Shown: positions 37,461-46,177, counted from the first letter of the stretch. The stretch is DNA of 64,000 nt from Fibrella aestuarina BUZ 2 (GCF_000331105.1 NC_020054.1:610001-674000); one strand, 5' to 3'. Notes: a model not told the origin generated them from the sequence alone. Made by a program: numbers and translations.

Positions 37461-37461
37461 T

Positions 37462-38496
37462 ATGAAGTCTTTCCTGCTCCTTCTACTTTCACTGAGTACC
37501 CTTTCGGCTTCGGCGCAGGTGGTTGCGCCACAGCGGGTTAAAGACGACATGGCCGAGGCCGCGCAGGCTTTCTGGAAGTCGCTGACAGCCGAGCAACGTA
37601 CCCAGACCGGCTTCACATTCACCGACGACGAGCGGGTCAACTGGTTTTTCGTGCCGCATGACCGGAAAGGCCTTCCGTTGAAGCAGATGACACCCGATCA
37701 GCGGAAGCTGGCGTGGGCGTTGTTAAAAACCGGGCTTAGCGATGGTGGCTACGAAAAAGCCCAACAGATTGTCGACCTGGAAAACGTGCTACGTGTGGTC
37801 GAAAACCGGCCGCCCAACGATACGTACCGCAATCCAGAAGGCTACTACGTGTCGTTGTTTGGCGATATTGGCAGCAACGAACCGTGGGGCTGGCGCTTTG
37901 AAGGACATCATCTGTCGGTGCAGTTCACCTCGCTGACGGGTAAAGTGCTAGCCCTGACGCCCCTATTTATGGGCAGCAATCCCGGTCAGGTACGTATCGA
38001 CGTACCCCAGAAAGGCCGGGAGATCATGAAGGAAGAAACGCAGCGGGCGTTTGACCTGCTCCACACTCTGAATGCTGGCCAACTTACGCAGGCGACGTTG
38101 GCCAAAAAAGCGTTTGGCAACATTCTGACCGGTAACAGCCGCCGCGCCTCACTGGAGCGCATGGATGGCCTGACGTACGCCGCTATGGACGCCAAACAGA
38201 AAAGTCAATTCCTTGATTTACTGAAGCTCTACCTGAGTCGGTATCGGATCACGCTGGCCAAGCAGCAATTTGACCGGATCGAAAAAGCAGGGCTCGACCA
38301 ACTCCGCTTTGCGTGGGCGGGCGACACTACGCCGGGCAATAGCGTCGGCTACTACTACCGGATTCATGGCCCGATGTTGCTGATCGAATACGACAACACG
38401 CAGAACGACGCCAATCACGTACACACCGTTGTGCGCGACCTCACCAATGATTTCGGCGACGACCTACTCCGGGAGCATTACGAGAAAAAGCATTGA
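37462..38496 (+). CDS. DUF3500 domain secreted protein
   Basis: A 344-residue protein with a signal peptide (MKSFLLLLLSLSTLSASAQ). The mature part matches the DUF3500 pattern: TDDERVNWFFVPHDRKGLPL, PWGWRFEGHHLSVQFT, and near the end FAWAGDTTPGNSVGYYYRIHGP and LIEYDNTQNDANHVHTVVRD. The His and Asp residues in the last two could bind a metal. The function is unknown. The gene directly follows a hairpin terminator of the upstream peptidase gene and convergently faces the AraC regulator. Confidence 0.85.
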   Translation: MKSFLLLLLSLSTLSASAQVVAPQRVKDDMAEAAQAFWKSLTAEQRTQTGFTFTDDERVNWFFVPHDRKGLPLKQMTPDQRKLAWALLKTGLSDGGYEKAQQIVDLENVLRVVENRPPNDTYRNPEGYYVSLFGDIGSNEPWGWRFEGHHLSVQFTSLTGKVLALTPLFMGSNPGQVRIDVPQKGREIMKEETQRAFDLLHTLNAGQLTQATLAKKAFGNILTGNSRRASLERMDGLTYAAMDAKQKSQFLDLLKLYLSRYRITLAKQQFDRIEKAGLDQLRFAWAGDTTPGNSVGYYYRIHGPMLLIEYDNTQNDANHVHTVVRDLTNDFGDDLLREHYEKKH

Positions 38497-38589
38497 GAAT
38501 GAATAATGTACGATGCACAATGTACAATGGCTATTCAGTTGCCGCGAGGCGAACCGCATTGTACATTGTGCATCATACATTATTCATTC
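38497..38589. repeat. Long palindrome after the DUF3500 gene
   Basis: Thirty-three-base arms (38497-38529 and 38557-38589) with one G-U-type mismatch and a 27-base loop. It starts right at the stop codon and runs to just before the AraC stop. Repeated words (AATGTA, CAATGTACAATG) are found within each arm. No T run. Confidence 0.93.
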
Positions 38590-38590
38590 T

Positions 38591-39517
38591 TTATACGTTC
38601 ATCAACGACTCTCTCCGACGCATCTTGCCAGCGGGAATGCCGAACATCATCTTGAAGCGACGGCAGAAATAGGCGGTGTCTTTGTAGCCCACTTCGGCAC
38701 CAATAGCCCGAATGCTCTTCTTGCTCGTGCGGAGCAGCCCAACGGCCGCTTCCATCCGCTGGTACTCGATGTAGTCCTGCGGGTTGATGCCCGTGAGCAT
38801 CTTGAAATACTGCCCCACGTAATCTTCCGATACGTTGGCTACGTTGGCCAGCACTTTGTTTGACAGATCGCCGCCGATATTGTCTTTGATATAGGCAAAG
38901 ATGTCGATCAGGCGGGGATCTTTGAAGTAGGTGCTGTTGGTAACGAGCTGTTCAACAAACAGCCTGTTTTTCAGAATGTACCGGATAATTTCGATCACGA
39001 TTTCTTCGGTCTTGATCTTAATTACCCGCCCTTTGCCGGCTATATCGGTCATGTCTTCGGCCAGAATCTGCCGAATGGCTGCCGCCAGCGTTTCGTCGTG
39101 CTTGATGATAAACGGCGGTACGTCGAGCGAGTTGAAGAAGTTAACCGAGTCGAACACCTTCGCTTCAAACGACACGTACCCAAAGGAGTTGGGCATGTTG
39201 CCAATCTTGGCGGGTTCGCGGTTGGCTTCGAAATACTGCTCGCGGTGGGTCATGAACTCCTCGTTGGTAACCGGCTTGGGGTTCGAGGGTTCGCCATACG
39301 TTACCGTCACGTGCTTGCCGCCGGGAATGAACAACAGATCGCCAATATCGACTTTCTGGTGTTCGTCGCCATACGACACTTCGCCGTTATATAGGATCAA
39401 CAACGTGTTCTCCACGTCGTAGAAATTCTTGATGACTATCGGTTGCAGGATGCGGATGTTCCGTGCCTTAATGAACTTCACGCCGAGCGACTCGATGATT
39501 TTATTATAGTCTTCCAT
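38591..39517 (-). CDS. AraC-family transcriptional regulator
   Basis: A 308-residue regulator. The N-terminal part (about residues 25-80: ILYNGEVSYG, VDIGDLLFIPGG) looks like a cupin sensor; the C-terminus has the two helix-turn-helix motifs of AraC/XylS proteins (NKVLANVANVSEDYVGQYFK and SIRAIGAEVGYKDTAYFCRRFKM, quoted in parts: GYKDTAYFCRRFKMMFG). The effector is unknown. A tandem 18-base repeat lies 40 bases upstream. Genes regulated are not evident; the neighbour upstream is acyl-CoA dehydrogenase. Confidence 0.9.
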   Translation of the reverse strand: MEDYNKIIESLGVKFIKARNIRILQPIVIKNFYDVENTLLILYNGEVSYGDEHQKVDIGDLLFIPGGKHVTVTYGEPSNPKPVTNEEFMTHREQYFEANREPAKIGNMPNSFGYVSFEAKVFDSVNFFNSLDVPPFIIKHDETLAAAIRQILAEDMTDIAGKGRVIKIKTEEIVIEIIRYILKNRLFVEQLVTNSTYFKDPRLIDIFAYIKDNIGGDLSNKVLANVANVSEDYVGQYFKMLTGINPQDYIEYQRMEAAVGLLRTSKKSIRAIGAEVGYKDTAYFCRRFKMMFGIPAGKMRRRESLMNV

Positions 39518-39556
39518 AGCTGAACCGTGTTACAGGGTGCGTTGTCGCCTGCAATA

Positions 39557-39592
39557 TTGCACAAAACTAATAAATTGTACAAAACTAATATA
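39557..39592 (-). promoter_or_regulatory. Tandem 18-bp repeat upstream of the AraC gene
   Basis: Two adjacent copies (39557-39574 and 39575-39592; 16 of 18 bases equal) of TTGCACAAAACTAATAAA. On the minus strand each copy contains TAGTTTTG, an exact -7 consensus. They may be duplicated promoters or paired sites for the regulator itself. Confidence 0.55.
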
Positions 39593-39613
39593 GGCACAAA
39601 AGTTTCCGTTCGC

Positions 39614-39651
39614 TAAAAAAAAGAGGCCCTATTTGCGTCAAATAGGGCCTC
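39614..39651 (-). terminator. Terminator of the acyl-CoA dehydrogenase gene
   Basis: On the minus strand GAGGCCCTATTT pairs with AAATAGGGCCTC (39640-39651 with 39623-39634), a 5-base loop, then a run of eight T. It stops the transcript before the AraC gene. Confidence 0.93.
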
Positions 39652-39686
39652 CAGTTCCTGAAAATATAGTTTTTTTAAGAAACACC

Positions 39687-40856
39687 TTAGCGGATGAGCT
39701 CGCGGGCAATCACTAATTTTTGTATTTCTGAGGTGCCTTCGTAGATCTGGGTAATCTTGGCGTCGCGCATGCAACGCTCTACGTGAAACTCCTTCACGAA
39801 CCCATAACCACCGTGAATCTGAACGGCTTCCGTGGTAGCCCACATGGCTATTTCTGAGGCATATAGCTTCGCCATAGCCGCCGCCTGCACGTAATCTTTT
39901 TGCTCGTCTTTGAGGCGGGCGGCCTTATACACCAGCAGCCGGGCCGCCTCAATTTTGGTGGCCATTTCGGCCAGTTTGAACTGAATCGCCTGATGCTCGA
40001 AAATGGCTTTGCCAAACGCTTTCCGCTCCTGACTGTATTTCAGGGCCAGTTCGTAGGCACCCGCAGCAATGCCCAGCGCCTGCGCGGCAATACCGATGCG
40101 CCCGCCGTTCAGGGTCGACATAGCGAACTTGAACCCGAAGCCGTCTTCGCCAATGCGGTTTTCTTTAGGCACTTTCACGTCGGTAAACAGCAGCGAGTGC
40201 GTGTCCGACGCCCGGATGCCCAGCTTATCTTCTTTCTTGCCAACCACGAAACCCGGCGTGCCTTTCTCGACAATCAGACAGTTGATGCCCCGGTGTTTTT
40301 TCTCGCGGTCAGTTTGGGCAATCACCAGCGCTACCCCCGACGAGCCGCCGTTGGTGATCCAGTTTTTGGTCCCATTAATGACGTAATGGTCGCCCTTGTC
40401 GTCGGCGGTGGTGCTTTGTGAGGTTGCGTCTGAACCGGCCTCCGGCTCCGAAAGGCAGAAGGCGCCGAGCATAGCACCCGATGCCAGTTTGGTCAGGTAT
40501 TTCTGTTTCTGTTCTTCCGTGCCAAACGCCTCCAGCCCGTAGCAAACGAGCGAGTTGTTGACCGACATGATCACGGATGCCGACGCGTCGATCTTCGAAA
40601 TCTCTTCGATGGCAATGGCATACGATACGGTGTCCATGCCGCCACCGCCGTATTCGGGTGAGACCATCATGCCCAGAAAGCCCAGTTCACCCATGCGCTT
40701 GACCTGCTCGGTGGGAAACTGTTGGGCATTGTCGCGGTCGATAACACCCGGGAGGAGCTCGGTTTGGGCAAAATCACGTGCCGCCTCCTGCACCGCCAGG
40801 TGTTCTTCGGATAAGTTAAAGTTCAGGCCCTGAAGGTCCTGGATTGCCGATGTCAT
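39687..40856 (-). CDS. Short-chain acyl-CoA dehydrogenase
   Basis: A 389-residue flavoprotein that oxidises acyl-CoA to enoyl-CoA in fatty-acid or branched-chain catabolism. The FAD region (AFCLSEPEAGSDATSQSTTA, quoted in part: CLSEPEAGSDA), the QIHGGYGFVKEFHVER segment and the catalytic Glu in YEGTSEIQKLV fit the butyryl/short-branched-chain group. A perfect 14-bp palindrome lies 42 bases upstream of the ATG. The electron-transfer flavoprotein genes are not here. Confidence 0.94.
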   Translation of the reverse strand: MTSAIQDLQGLNFNLSEEHLAVQEAARDFAQTELLPGVIDRDNAQQFPTEQVKRMGELGFLGMMVSPEYGGGGMDTVSYAIAIEEISKIDASASVIMSVNNSLVCYGLEAFGTEEQKQKYLTKLASGAMLGAFCLSEPEAGSDATSQSTTADDKGDHYVINGTKNWITNGGSSGVALVIAQTDREKKHRGINCLIVEKGTPGFVVGKKEDKLGIRASDTHSLLFTDVKVPKENRIGEDGFGFKFAMSTLNGGRIGIAAQALGIAAGAYELALKYSQERKAFGKAIFEHQAIQFKLAEMATKIEAARLLVYKAARLKDEQKDYVQAAAMAKLYASEIAMWATTEAVQIHGGYGFVKEFHVERCMRDAKITQIYEGTSEIQKLVIARELIR

Positions 40857-40897
40857 AAAATAGGTCTGTTGAACGATGAAGTAAAAATAGAAAAATA

Positions 40898-40911
40898 GTA
40901 TGCATGCATAC
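40898..40911. promoter_or_regulatory. 14-bp perfect palindrome upstream of acyl-CoA dehydrogenase
   Basis: GTATGCATGCATAC at 40898-40911, ending 42 bases before the ATG, on the promoter side. It has the size and symmetry of a dimeric repressor site (for example TetR- or FadR-type); the regulator is unknown. Confidence 0.45.
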
Positions 40912-40921
40912 GGCTTTAAGC

Positions 40922-40959
40922 AAAAATGAGCTCATGGATCGGCGACCCATGAGCTCATT
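40922..40959 (-). terminator. Terminator after the small lipoprotein gene
   Basis: AATGAGCTCATGG pairs with CCATGAGCTCATT (40947-40959 with 40925-40937), followed on the minus strand by T5. It lies three bases beyond the lipoprotein stop codon. Confidence 0.88.
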
Positions 40960-40961
40960 GG

Positions 40962-41090
40962 TTACGCAGCCCGCGTTACAGCGGGCTTTGTCGGTTTGGC
41001 AGCTCCATAAGCGGGGCAGGCACTTTTGCGCGAGCAGGCGCCCAACGTAAGCAGCAGGGCCGCGCCTGCCAGCATGGTAAGCTTTTTCAT
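40962..41090 (-). CDS. Small lipoprotein (42 residues)
   Basis: A 42-residue frame (MKKLTMLAGAALLLTLGACS start) with a basic N-region, a hydrophobic core and a lipobox LGAC with Cys at residue 19. The mature peptide is about 24 residues, with one more Cys (SACPAYG) and a basic end. It begins 12 bases after the arginine decarboxylase stop and is followed by a terminator, so it is probably the last gene of that transcript. The role is unknown; the size resembles entericidin-like peptides, but no similarity is claimed. Confidence 0.75.
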   Translation of the reverse strand: MKKLTMLAGAALLLTLGACSRKSACPAYGAAKPTKPAVTRAA

Positions 41091-41102
41091 AATTGGATTG
41101 GC

Positions 41103-42620
41103 TTAATTGTCTTCAGTTACTAACTCGCTCAGGGGTTGCTCAAAAACCTCGCCACCGTCAGCACCGCCTTCGGCCTCACCCGCCGCCTGGGCTGCTTCGA
41201 GCTCAGTAGGCTGGGGCAAATCAGAGGGGGCATAGCCCAGAATTTTAAGCATCGTTTCGCTATGCTGTTCCGGCGCAAACAGGCGCGTACGGAGGTTTCC
41301 TTCTTCGTCTTTATCGACAATCACGTGCTGCGGGGCGGGAATCAGGCAGTGTTGAATACCGCCGTAACCGCCAAGCGATTCCTGGTAAGCACCCGTATGG
41401 AATAACCCAACGTATTGGTCTTCGGCTTCCTGATCAAAAATAGGCAGATACAGGTCGGCCGAGTGTACTTCAGTATTATAAAAATCGTGCGAGTCGCAGG
41501 TTAAACCGCCCAGGTTGACCTTCTGGTAGGGGTTATCCCAATTATTTACCGACAGCATGATGTATTTCTGGCCGAGGCCCCACGAATCGGGCAGCTGCGT
41601 GATAAACGAGCCGTCGATCATGTACCACAACTCCTTATCGTTCTGCAACTTCTGGTCGATCACCTTGTATATAACGGCGCCGCTCTCGCCAACCGTATAC
41701 GACCCGAACTCCGTGAAGATGTGCGGCACAGGTACGTTGTTTTTGTTGCAGATCCACTGAATCGACTCCACAATCTGATCAATCATGGCCTGATAGTCGT
41801 ACGTGAACTGGAACGAGGTCTGGATGGGTAGCCCCCCGCCGATGTCGATGCTGTCGAGATCGGGGCAGATTTTCCGGAGTTCGCAGTATTTGTACATGAA
41901 CCGGCTCAGTTCGCTCCAGTAATACGCGCTGTCTTTGATGCCCGTATTGATAAAGAAGTGGAGCATCTTAAGCTTGAACTTGTCGCTGTTCTGAATCTTG
42001 CTCTTGTACAGCTCGTTGATGTCGCTGTAGCGGATGCCCAGGCGCGAGGTGTAGAAAGCAAAGTTGGGTTCTTCGTCGGTCGCGATCCGGATGCCGAGGT
42101 TCACGGTATCGGCCGTTACGGCGTCTTCGTAGGCCTCGATTTCCTTCAGGTTGTCGAGGATCGGCAATACGTTGAAGCCCTCGTTGATCAGCTCGCTGAT
42201 ATACTGCGTGTAGAGCGGCCGTTTGTAGCCGTTGCAGATGATGTACGTGCTCTTGTTGATCTTGCCGGTGCGGTGCAGCTCGCGGATGATCGGAATATCA
42301 AACGCCGACGACGTTTCGAGGTGTACGTTGTTTTTCAGCACCTCATCCAGCACAAACCGAAAATGCGACGACTTCGTACAGTAGCAGTACGTGTAGTTCC
42401 CCTTGTAATTGTACCGCTTCATCGCATTTTTGAAAAGCGACTTGGCCTGTTCAATGTGCTCCGAAATCTTCGGCAGGTACGTTAGTTTCAGCGGGGTGCC
42501 GTACTGTTTCACAATGTCCATCAGGGGTACATTGTTGAACAACAGGTTGTTGTTCTCGACGTTGAATTCCAGCGTGGGAAACTCGAACGTCTGATCAATC
42601 AGGTCATAGTACGTCTTCAT
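41103..42620 (-). CDS. speA: Arginine decarboxylase (PLP, fold III)
   Basis: About 505 residues from the ATG at 42620 (MKTYYDLIDQTFEFPTLEFN); the frame is open to 42668. The enzyme converts arginine to agmatine for polyamine synthesis. The PLP Lys is likely in YCTKSSHF, the glycine-rich phosphate loop is SIDIGGGLPIQ and the C-terminal active-site Cys-Asp is in GGLTCDSHDF. It is of the Bacteroidota type; a related decarboxylase specificity is possible. Divergent from apbE; followed by the small lipoprotein. Confidence 0.85.
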   Translation of the reverse strand: MKTYYDLIDQTFEFPTLEFNVENNNLLFNNVPLMDIVKQYGTPLKLTYLPKISEHIEQAKSLFKNAMKRYNYKGNYTYCYCTKSSHFRFVLDEVLKNNVHLETSSAFDIPIIRELHRTGKINKSTYIICNGYKRPLYTQYISELINEGFNVLPILDNLKEIEAYEDAVTADTVNLGIRIATDEEPNFAFYTSRLGIRYSDINELYKSKIQNSDKFKLKMLHFFINTGIKDSAYYWSELSRFMYKYCELRKICPDLDSIDIGGGLPIQTSFQFTYDYQAMIDQIVESIQWICNKNNVPVPHIFTEFGSYTVGESGAVIYKVIDQKLQNDKELWYMIDGSFITQLPDSWGLGQKYIMLSVNNWDNPYQKVNLGGLTCDSHDFYNTEVHSADLYLPIFDQEAEDQYVGLFHTGAYQESLGGYGGIQHCLIPAPQHVIVDKDEEGNLRTRLFAPEQHSETMLKILGYAPSDLPQPTELEAAQAAGEAEGGADGGEVFEQPLSELVTEDN

Positions 42621-42692
42621 CCTTTCGGTTGGCGCATAAAAGATGACTTGGCTGGTTGGGCGGGCCAACCGGCGCGATTGTGGTTGATTGTT

Positions 42693-43784
42693 ATGTCAAA
42701 AAAAGTGGGCAAAAATGGGGTAAATCAGGATGGCGTCCAAGTATATCCCATTCGCACGATAGAGAACGATTTAGGTGGGGGTTTAATTCAAAAAAGTAAG
42801 TGGGCGGGTAAAGTTTATCGGTTGGGATTGATTGGGCTGTTGAGCCTGCTGACCGCCGCTGCTCTACGGGCTCAGCCGACGGCCTACGCGTTTCGCCGAC
42901 CGCTCATGGGTACGTTCTTTTCCGCCACGCTCTACGCGCCTGATAGCCTGGCGGCGCGGCAGGCCTACGAAGCTGTGTCGGCGCGAATGGATGTATTGAA
43001 CTACATCATGAGTGATTACCTGGATGAGTCAGAAATCAATCGATTATCGGCTTCAAGTGGCCTGGGTGCCTGGATGAATGTATCGCCGACGCTGTTTGCG
43101 GTATTGGCCGAGGCTGTAACGATTGCCAAACGGTCGGGTGGGCGGTTTGACCCCACGATTGGGCCACTTTCCCAATTATGGCGGCGGGCCGTGCGCCAAC
43201 GGCAGTTGCCGACAGCGAAGGAGCTACGTCGGGCGCGGCGGCTGGTTTCATACAACTACATTGAGTTGAACGACCGAGGAGTGCGGCCCCGAGTTCTGCT
43301 GCGAAAGCGGCACATGCGGCTCGATTTGGGCGGTATCGGGCAGGGTTTTGCTATCGATGAGGCACAGAAGGTGCTGCATCAGCACGGAATTCGGTCGTTT
43401 TTGCTCGACATCGGTGGCGACATACTGGTGGGCGATGCCCCCCCCGCCCGGCCCGAAGGCTGGCGCATTGGCATCCAGCGAGGTAAACCCAGTAGCGGGA
43501 ACATCGCTGAAACAGATTCGGTCATTCACTTGAAAAACGCGGCCATCACTACCTCGGGCGATACGGAGCGTCACCTCGATATCAACGGCAAACGGTACTC
43601 GCACATCATGAACCCCCGCTCGGGACTGGGCCTTCGTCGCTTTGTGCAGGCCACGGTGATGGCGCCCACAGGTACGTATGCCGACGCACTGACGAAGGTA
43701 TTCAGCGTAGCCCGCCCCGGTGCCCGCAAACGCCTGCAACGCCGGTTTCCGCAAGCAAGGGTCTGGATCGTGGAAAAGAAATAA
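42693..43784 (+). CDS. apbE: FAD:protein FMN transferase (ApbE family)
   Basis: About 363 residues from the ATG at 42693; the start is uncertain because the signal-like segment VYRLGLIGLLSLLTAAALRAQ begins some 45 residues later. ApbE links FMN to threonine of flavoproteins. Family signs: RRPLMGTFFSATLY, MSDYLDESEINRLS, GGRFDPTIGPLSQLW, LDLGGIGQGFAIDEA, LLDIGGDILVGD, TTSGDTERHLDINGKRYSHI, NPRSG. The ligand-binding Asp/His are present. Targets of modification are not in the window. Confidence 0.92.
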   Translation: MSKKVGKNGVNQDGVQVYPIRTIENDLGGGLIQKSKWAGKVYRLGLIGLLSLLTAAALRAQPTAYAFRRPLMGTFFSATLYAPDSLAARQAYEAVSARMDVLNYIMSDYLDESEINRLSASSGLGAWMNVSPTLFAVLAEAVTIAKRSGGRFDPTIGPLSQLWRRAVRQRQLPTAKELRRARRLVSYNYIELNDRGVRPRVLLRKRHMRLDLGGIGQGFAIDEAQKVLHQHGIRSFLLDIGGDILVGDAPPARPEGWRIGIQRGKPSSGNIAETDSVIHLKNAAITTSGDTERHLDINGKRYSHIMNPRSGLGLRRFVQATVMAPTGTYADALTKVFSVARPGARKRLQRRFPQARVWIVEKK

Positions 43785-43845
43785 GGTTTGAAAAGGAGAG
43801 TTTTGTGTTTCGGATTTTACGTTGCACTCCATAAATAGACTAGCT

Positions 43846-44217
43846 ATGACGCCTACTTTCGATGAATTTGCCAGTTTTTTACGCGAACGACTAGGCGTTA
43901 GAAAGAAGCAGGTTATTACGCCGAAGACGTTGTTGGAAGATGAGTTAGGCGTTACTGGTGATGATGGTATCGATCTTTTAGAAGCTGTCGAGCGGCAATA
44001 CGCTATATCACTAAGTCCTTTACACGAAACGTTTTCGATGCAGCCCAACGAGCTCTTATTCCAGGAGGAAGGATTGGGTATTCACGTCGGTGAACTGAGC
44101 CGCGTTTTTAAGAACTTATTTAGGAAGATAAAAGAACCTGGGCCCGTCATGCGCAAATTCCAGGTCGGCGAGTTGTATGAAGTGGTTTGCCGGTTGAAGC
44201 AGCAACAGGCCCGATAG
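43846..44217 (+). CDS. Acyl-carrier-like DUF1493-type protein
   Basis: A 123-residue protein from the ATG at 43846. The segment TPKTLLEDELGVTGDDGIDLLEAVERQYAI resembles DUF1493, whose fold is like acyl carrier protein; the usual phosphopantetheine Ser in DSL is replaced by Asp-Asp-Gly-Ile-Asp, so carrier function is doubtful. (Quoted in part only: LGVTGDDGIDLLEA.) The C-terminus is basic and may be helical. The gene sits between apbE and an ABC exporter without tight coupling. Confidence 0.5.
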   Translation: MTPTFDEFASFLRERLGVRKKQVITPKTLLEDELGVTGDDGIDLLEAVERQYAISLSPLHETFSMQPNELLFQEEGLGIHVGELSRVFKNLFRKIKEPGPVMRKFQVGELYEVVCRLKQQQAR

Positions 44218-44295
44218 CCGGCACCATTCATCCCAAAAGCGTCTTGTCTGCTATCGCCAAGCCTAATCTTTGTGCCGAAAACGCGCTCTGATGGT

Positions 44296-44928
44296 ATGTT
44301 GCATCTCCAAAATTTCCAGAAATCGTACGGTGAACGGCCAATTCTGACGATTCCTGACTGGCAGCTACCGCCGGGTATTCACTGGCTGAAAGGACCAAAC
44401 GGAGCCGGAAAAACCACCCTGTTTCGCTCCATTGCCGGTATGTTGCCGCACGACGGGTCTGTTAGGCTAAACGAGCTGGACAGCCGGCGCGACGTGGTGG
44501 CGTATCGGTTACAGGTCAATTACGCCGAGGCCGAACCAACATTTCCGCCTTTTCTGACGGCCCATGAACTGATTTCATGGGTGGCCGATGCCAAGCAGGC
44601 ACCCGCCGGTCAGGCCGAGGGGCTGGTCGAGGAATTTGGCGTGGGTACGTATCAGCATACGCCCGTAGGTACGTATTCGAGTGGTATGCTGAAGAAAACA
44701 TCGCTGGTTATGGCGTTTTTGGGCCAGCCAACCCTGATTTTGCTGGACGAGCCCCTGGTTACGCTCGATGTTGCTGCCACCAAAACCGTGGCTGAGCTGA
44801 TCGACAGAGCGCGGCTGGCAGGCGTAAATTTCCTGCTGTCGTCGCATCAGGCGATGGAGACGGCGCAACTCCCCATCGACTCGGTTTGGCACGTCGCCAA
44901 CCAGACGATTACGCCCGGCAGTGTATGA
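44296..44928 (+). CDS. ABC transporter ATP-binding protein
   Basis: About 210 residues from the ATG at 44296. Walker A GPNGAGKTT, Q-loop within VNYAEAEPTF, an abbreviated signature YSSGMLKK, Walker B LILLDEP and the H-loop LLSSHQ are all there. It works with the next gene, whose ATG overlaps the stop by four bases. The substrate is unknown. A near -7 box TAATCTTTG precedes it. Confidence 0.92.
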   Translation: MLHLQNFQKSYGERPILTIPDWQLPPGIHWLKGPNGAGKTTLFRSIAGMLPHDGSVRLNELDSRRDVVAYRLQVNYAEAEPTFPPFLTAHELISWVADAKQAPAGQAEGLVEEFGVGTYQHTPVGTYSSGMLKKTSLVMAFLGQPTLILLDEPLVTLDVAATKTVAELIDRARLAGVNFLLSSHQAMETAQLPIDSVWHVANQTITPGSV

Positions 44929-46064
44929 TGAACCGGATTCGAGCGATGTATGCGGTGTTGGCCAAAACACTGGTATATCCTTTTTACCGGCAGAATGCGG
45001 GTTTGTTGTGGGTAACTGGCTTGCTGGCGGGCGGTTTCATGCGCGGGAGCGATCACGTGGCGCTGGCTACCTACGCCGTTTCGTCGCCGATGGTGTTGGC
45101 TATCTACGTGGGTATCTGGCTGCTCTACACACTGCTGGCGACGCGTTTTGCCGTCGGAATGATCAACCGCTACGATGTGCTGTTGCATCTGCGGCTGTTT
45201 TCGCCAATCAACCGCTGGGCGGGGCTGGGCGGGGCTCAACTCCTGCTGATGGGGCCGGCACTGGGGTATGCCTGGTTTGTGGGCCGCATTGCCATGCAGG
45301 AAAAGCAGAGCTGGGCTGTTGTCGCCATTGGCGGCAGCCTGCTAGTCATCTGGGCGGCTGGTCTTTCCTGGTACGAATACGCGCTACGCCACCCGAATCC
45401 GGTAAGCCGGTGGGCGGCGTGGGGAAACCGGCTTCGCCGCTACGTTCGTACGCCGTACAGTCTGTTCCACCTGCGTCACCTGCTGAACCAGGAAGCTACG
45501 TTGTTCTGGCGAACCAAGCTGGGAACGGGCCTTGTCTGGATTGGTATTCTGAAGCTCTACGCCACCGATCATTACCAGATCAACCTCTTCCGAACGCCCG
45601 ACTATGACCTTCGGCTGATCGGGCTGGGTGCTCTGCTGGTTGGGATTGGCCACGCTACCGTCGTTTACGAACAGTATCGGTTTGAGCATCGATGGTTGCC
45701 CCTTTACCGAAACATGCCCGTATCCGACTGGCGGCGGTTGGCTGGGTACGTTGGTCAGTTTGCGTTGCTGCTTCTGCCTGAAGCGCTGCTCCTGTTCTAC
45801 CACCTTCCGGCCGACCAGCCCCTGTGGCGAACAATCGGTGCCTGGGCGTTCGGCGTCAGCCTGTTGAACCTGCAACACGGCCTGCTGCTGCGCGTACACC
45901 GCACGCCCGACCGCACGATGACGTACCTGTACATCCTGCTGATTGCCTATTTCCTGCTGATTATGTTCCGACTGCCGCTCTGGCTACTGGCTGGCGCTAA
46001 TTTCACGGCCGCCGCCTGGTTGGTGAAGCGTTACTATTGGCGGTCTGCGTGGCAGGAAGAGTAA
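44925..46064 (+). CDS. ABC transporter permease
   Basis: A 379-residue membrane protein (start at 44925, ATGA overlap with the ATPase gene; 44928 is an alternative). Several hydrophobic spans (about 28-50, 60-85, 105-130, 135-165, 215-240, 280-305, 315-335, 345-370) form an ABC-2-like permease. No soluble domain. Together with the ATPase it probably forms an exporter of unknown substrate. Confidence 0.8.
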   Translation: MMNRIRAMYAVLAKTLVYPFYRQNAGLLWVTGLLAGGFMRGSDHVALATYAVSSPMVLAIYVGIWLLYTLLATRFAVGMINRYDVLLHLRLFSPINRWAGLGGAQLLLMGPALGYAWFVGRIAMQEKQSWAVVAIGGSLLVIWAAGLSWYEYALRHPNPVSRWAAWGNRLRRYVRTPYSLFHLRHLLNQEATLFWRTKLGTGLVWIGILKLYATDHYQINLFRTPDYDLRLIGLGALLVGIGHATVVYEQYRFEHRWLPLYRNMPVSDWRRLAGYVGQFALLLLPEALLLFYHLPADQPLWRTIGAWAFGVSLLNLQHGLLLRVHRTPDRTMTYLYILLIAYFLLIMFRLPLWLLAGANFTAAAWLVKRYYWRSAWQEE

Positions 46065-46071
46065 GTTTTAG

Positions 46072-46170
46072 ACGATTAAACGCAAAGGCGCGAAGGGTTC
46101 GCCAAGAACGCAAAGCGAAAGGAGCTCTTCGTAATCTTGGCGAACCCTTCGCGCCTTTGTGTTTAATCGT
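46072..46170. repeat. Long palindrome between the permease and the oxidoreductase
   Basis: Thirty-six-base arms (46072-46107 and 46135-46170) with one G-U-type mismatch and a 27-base loop; pairing continues, less well, outwards. The arms contain the words CGCAAAG and TTCGCCAAGA. It lies between convergent genes without a T run. Confidence 0.93.
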
Positions 46171-46177
46171 TTAGAAT

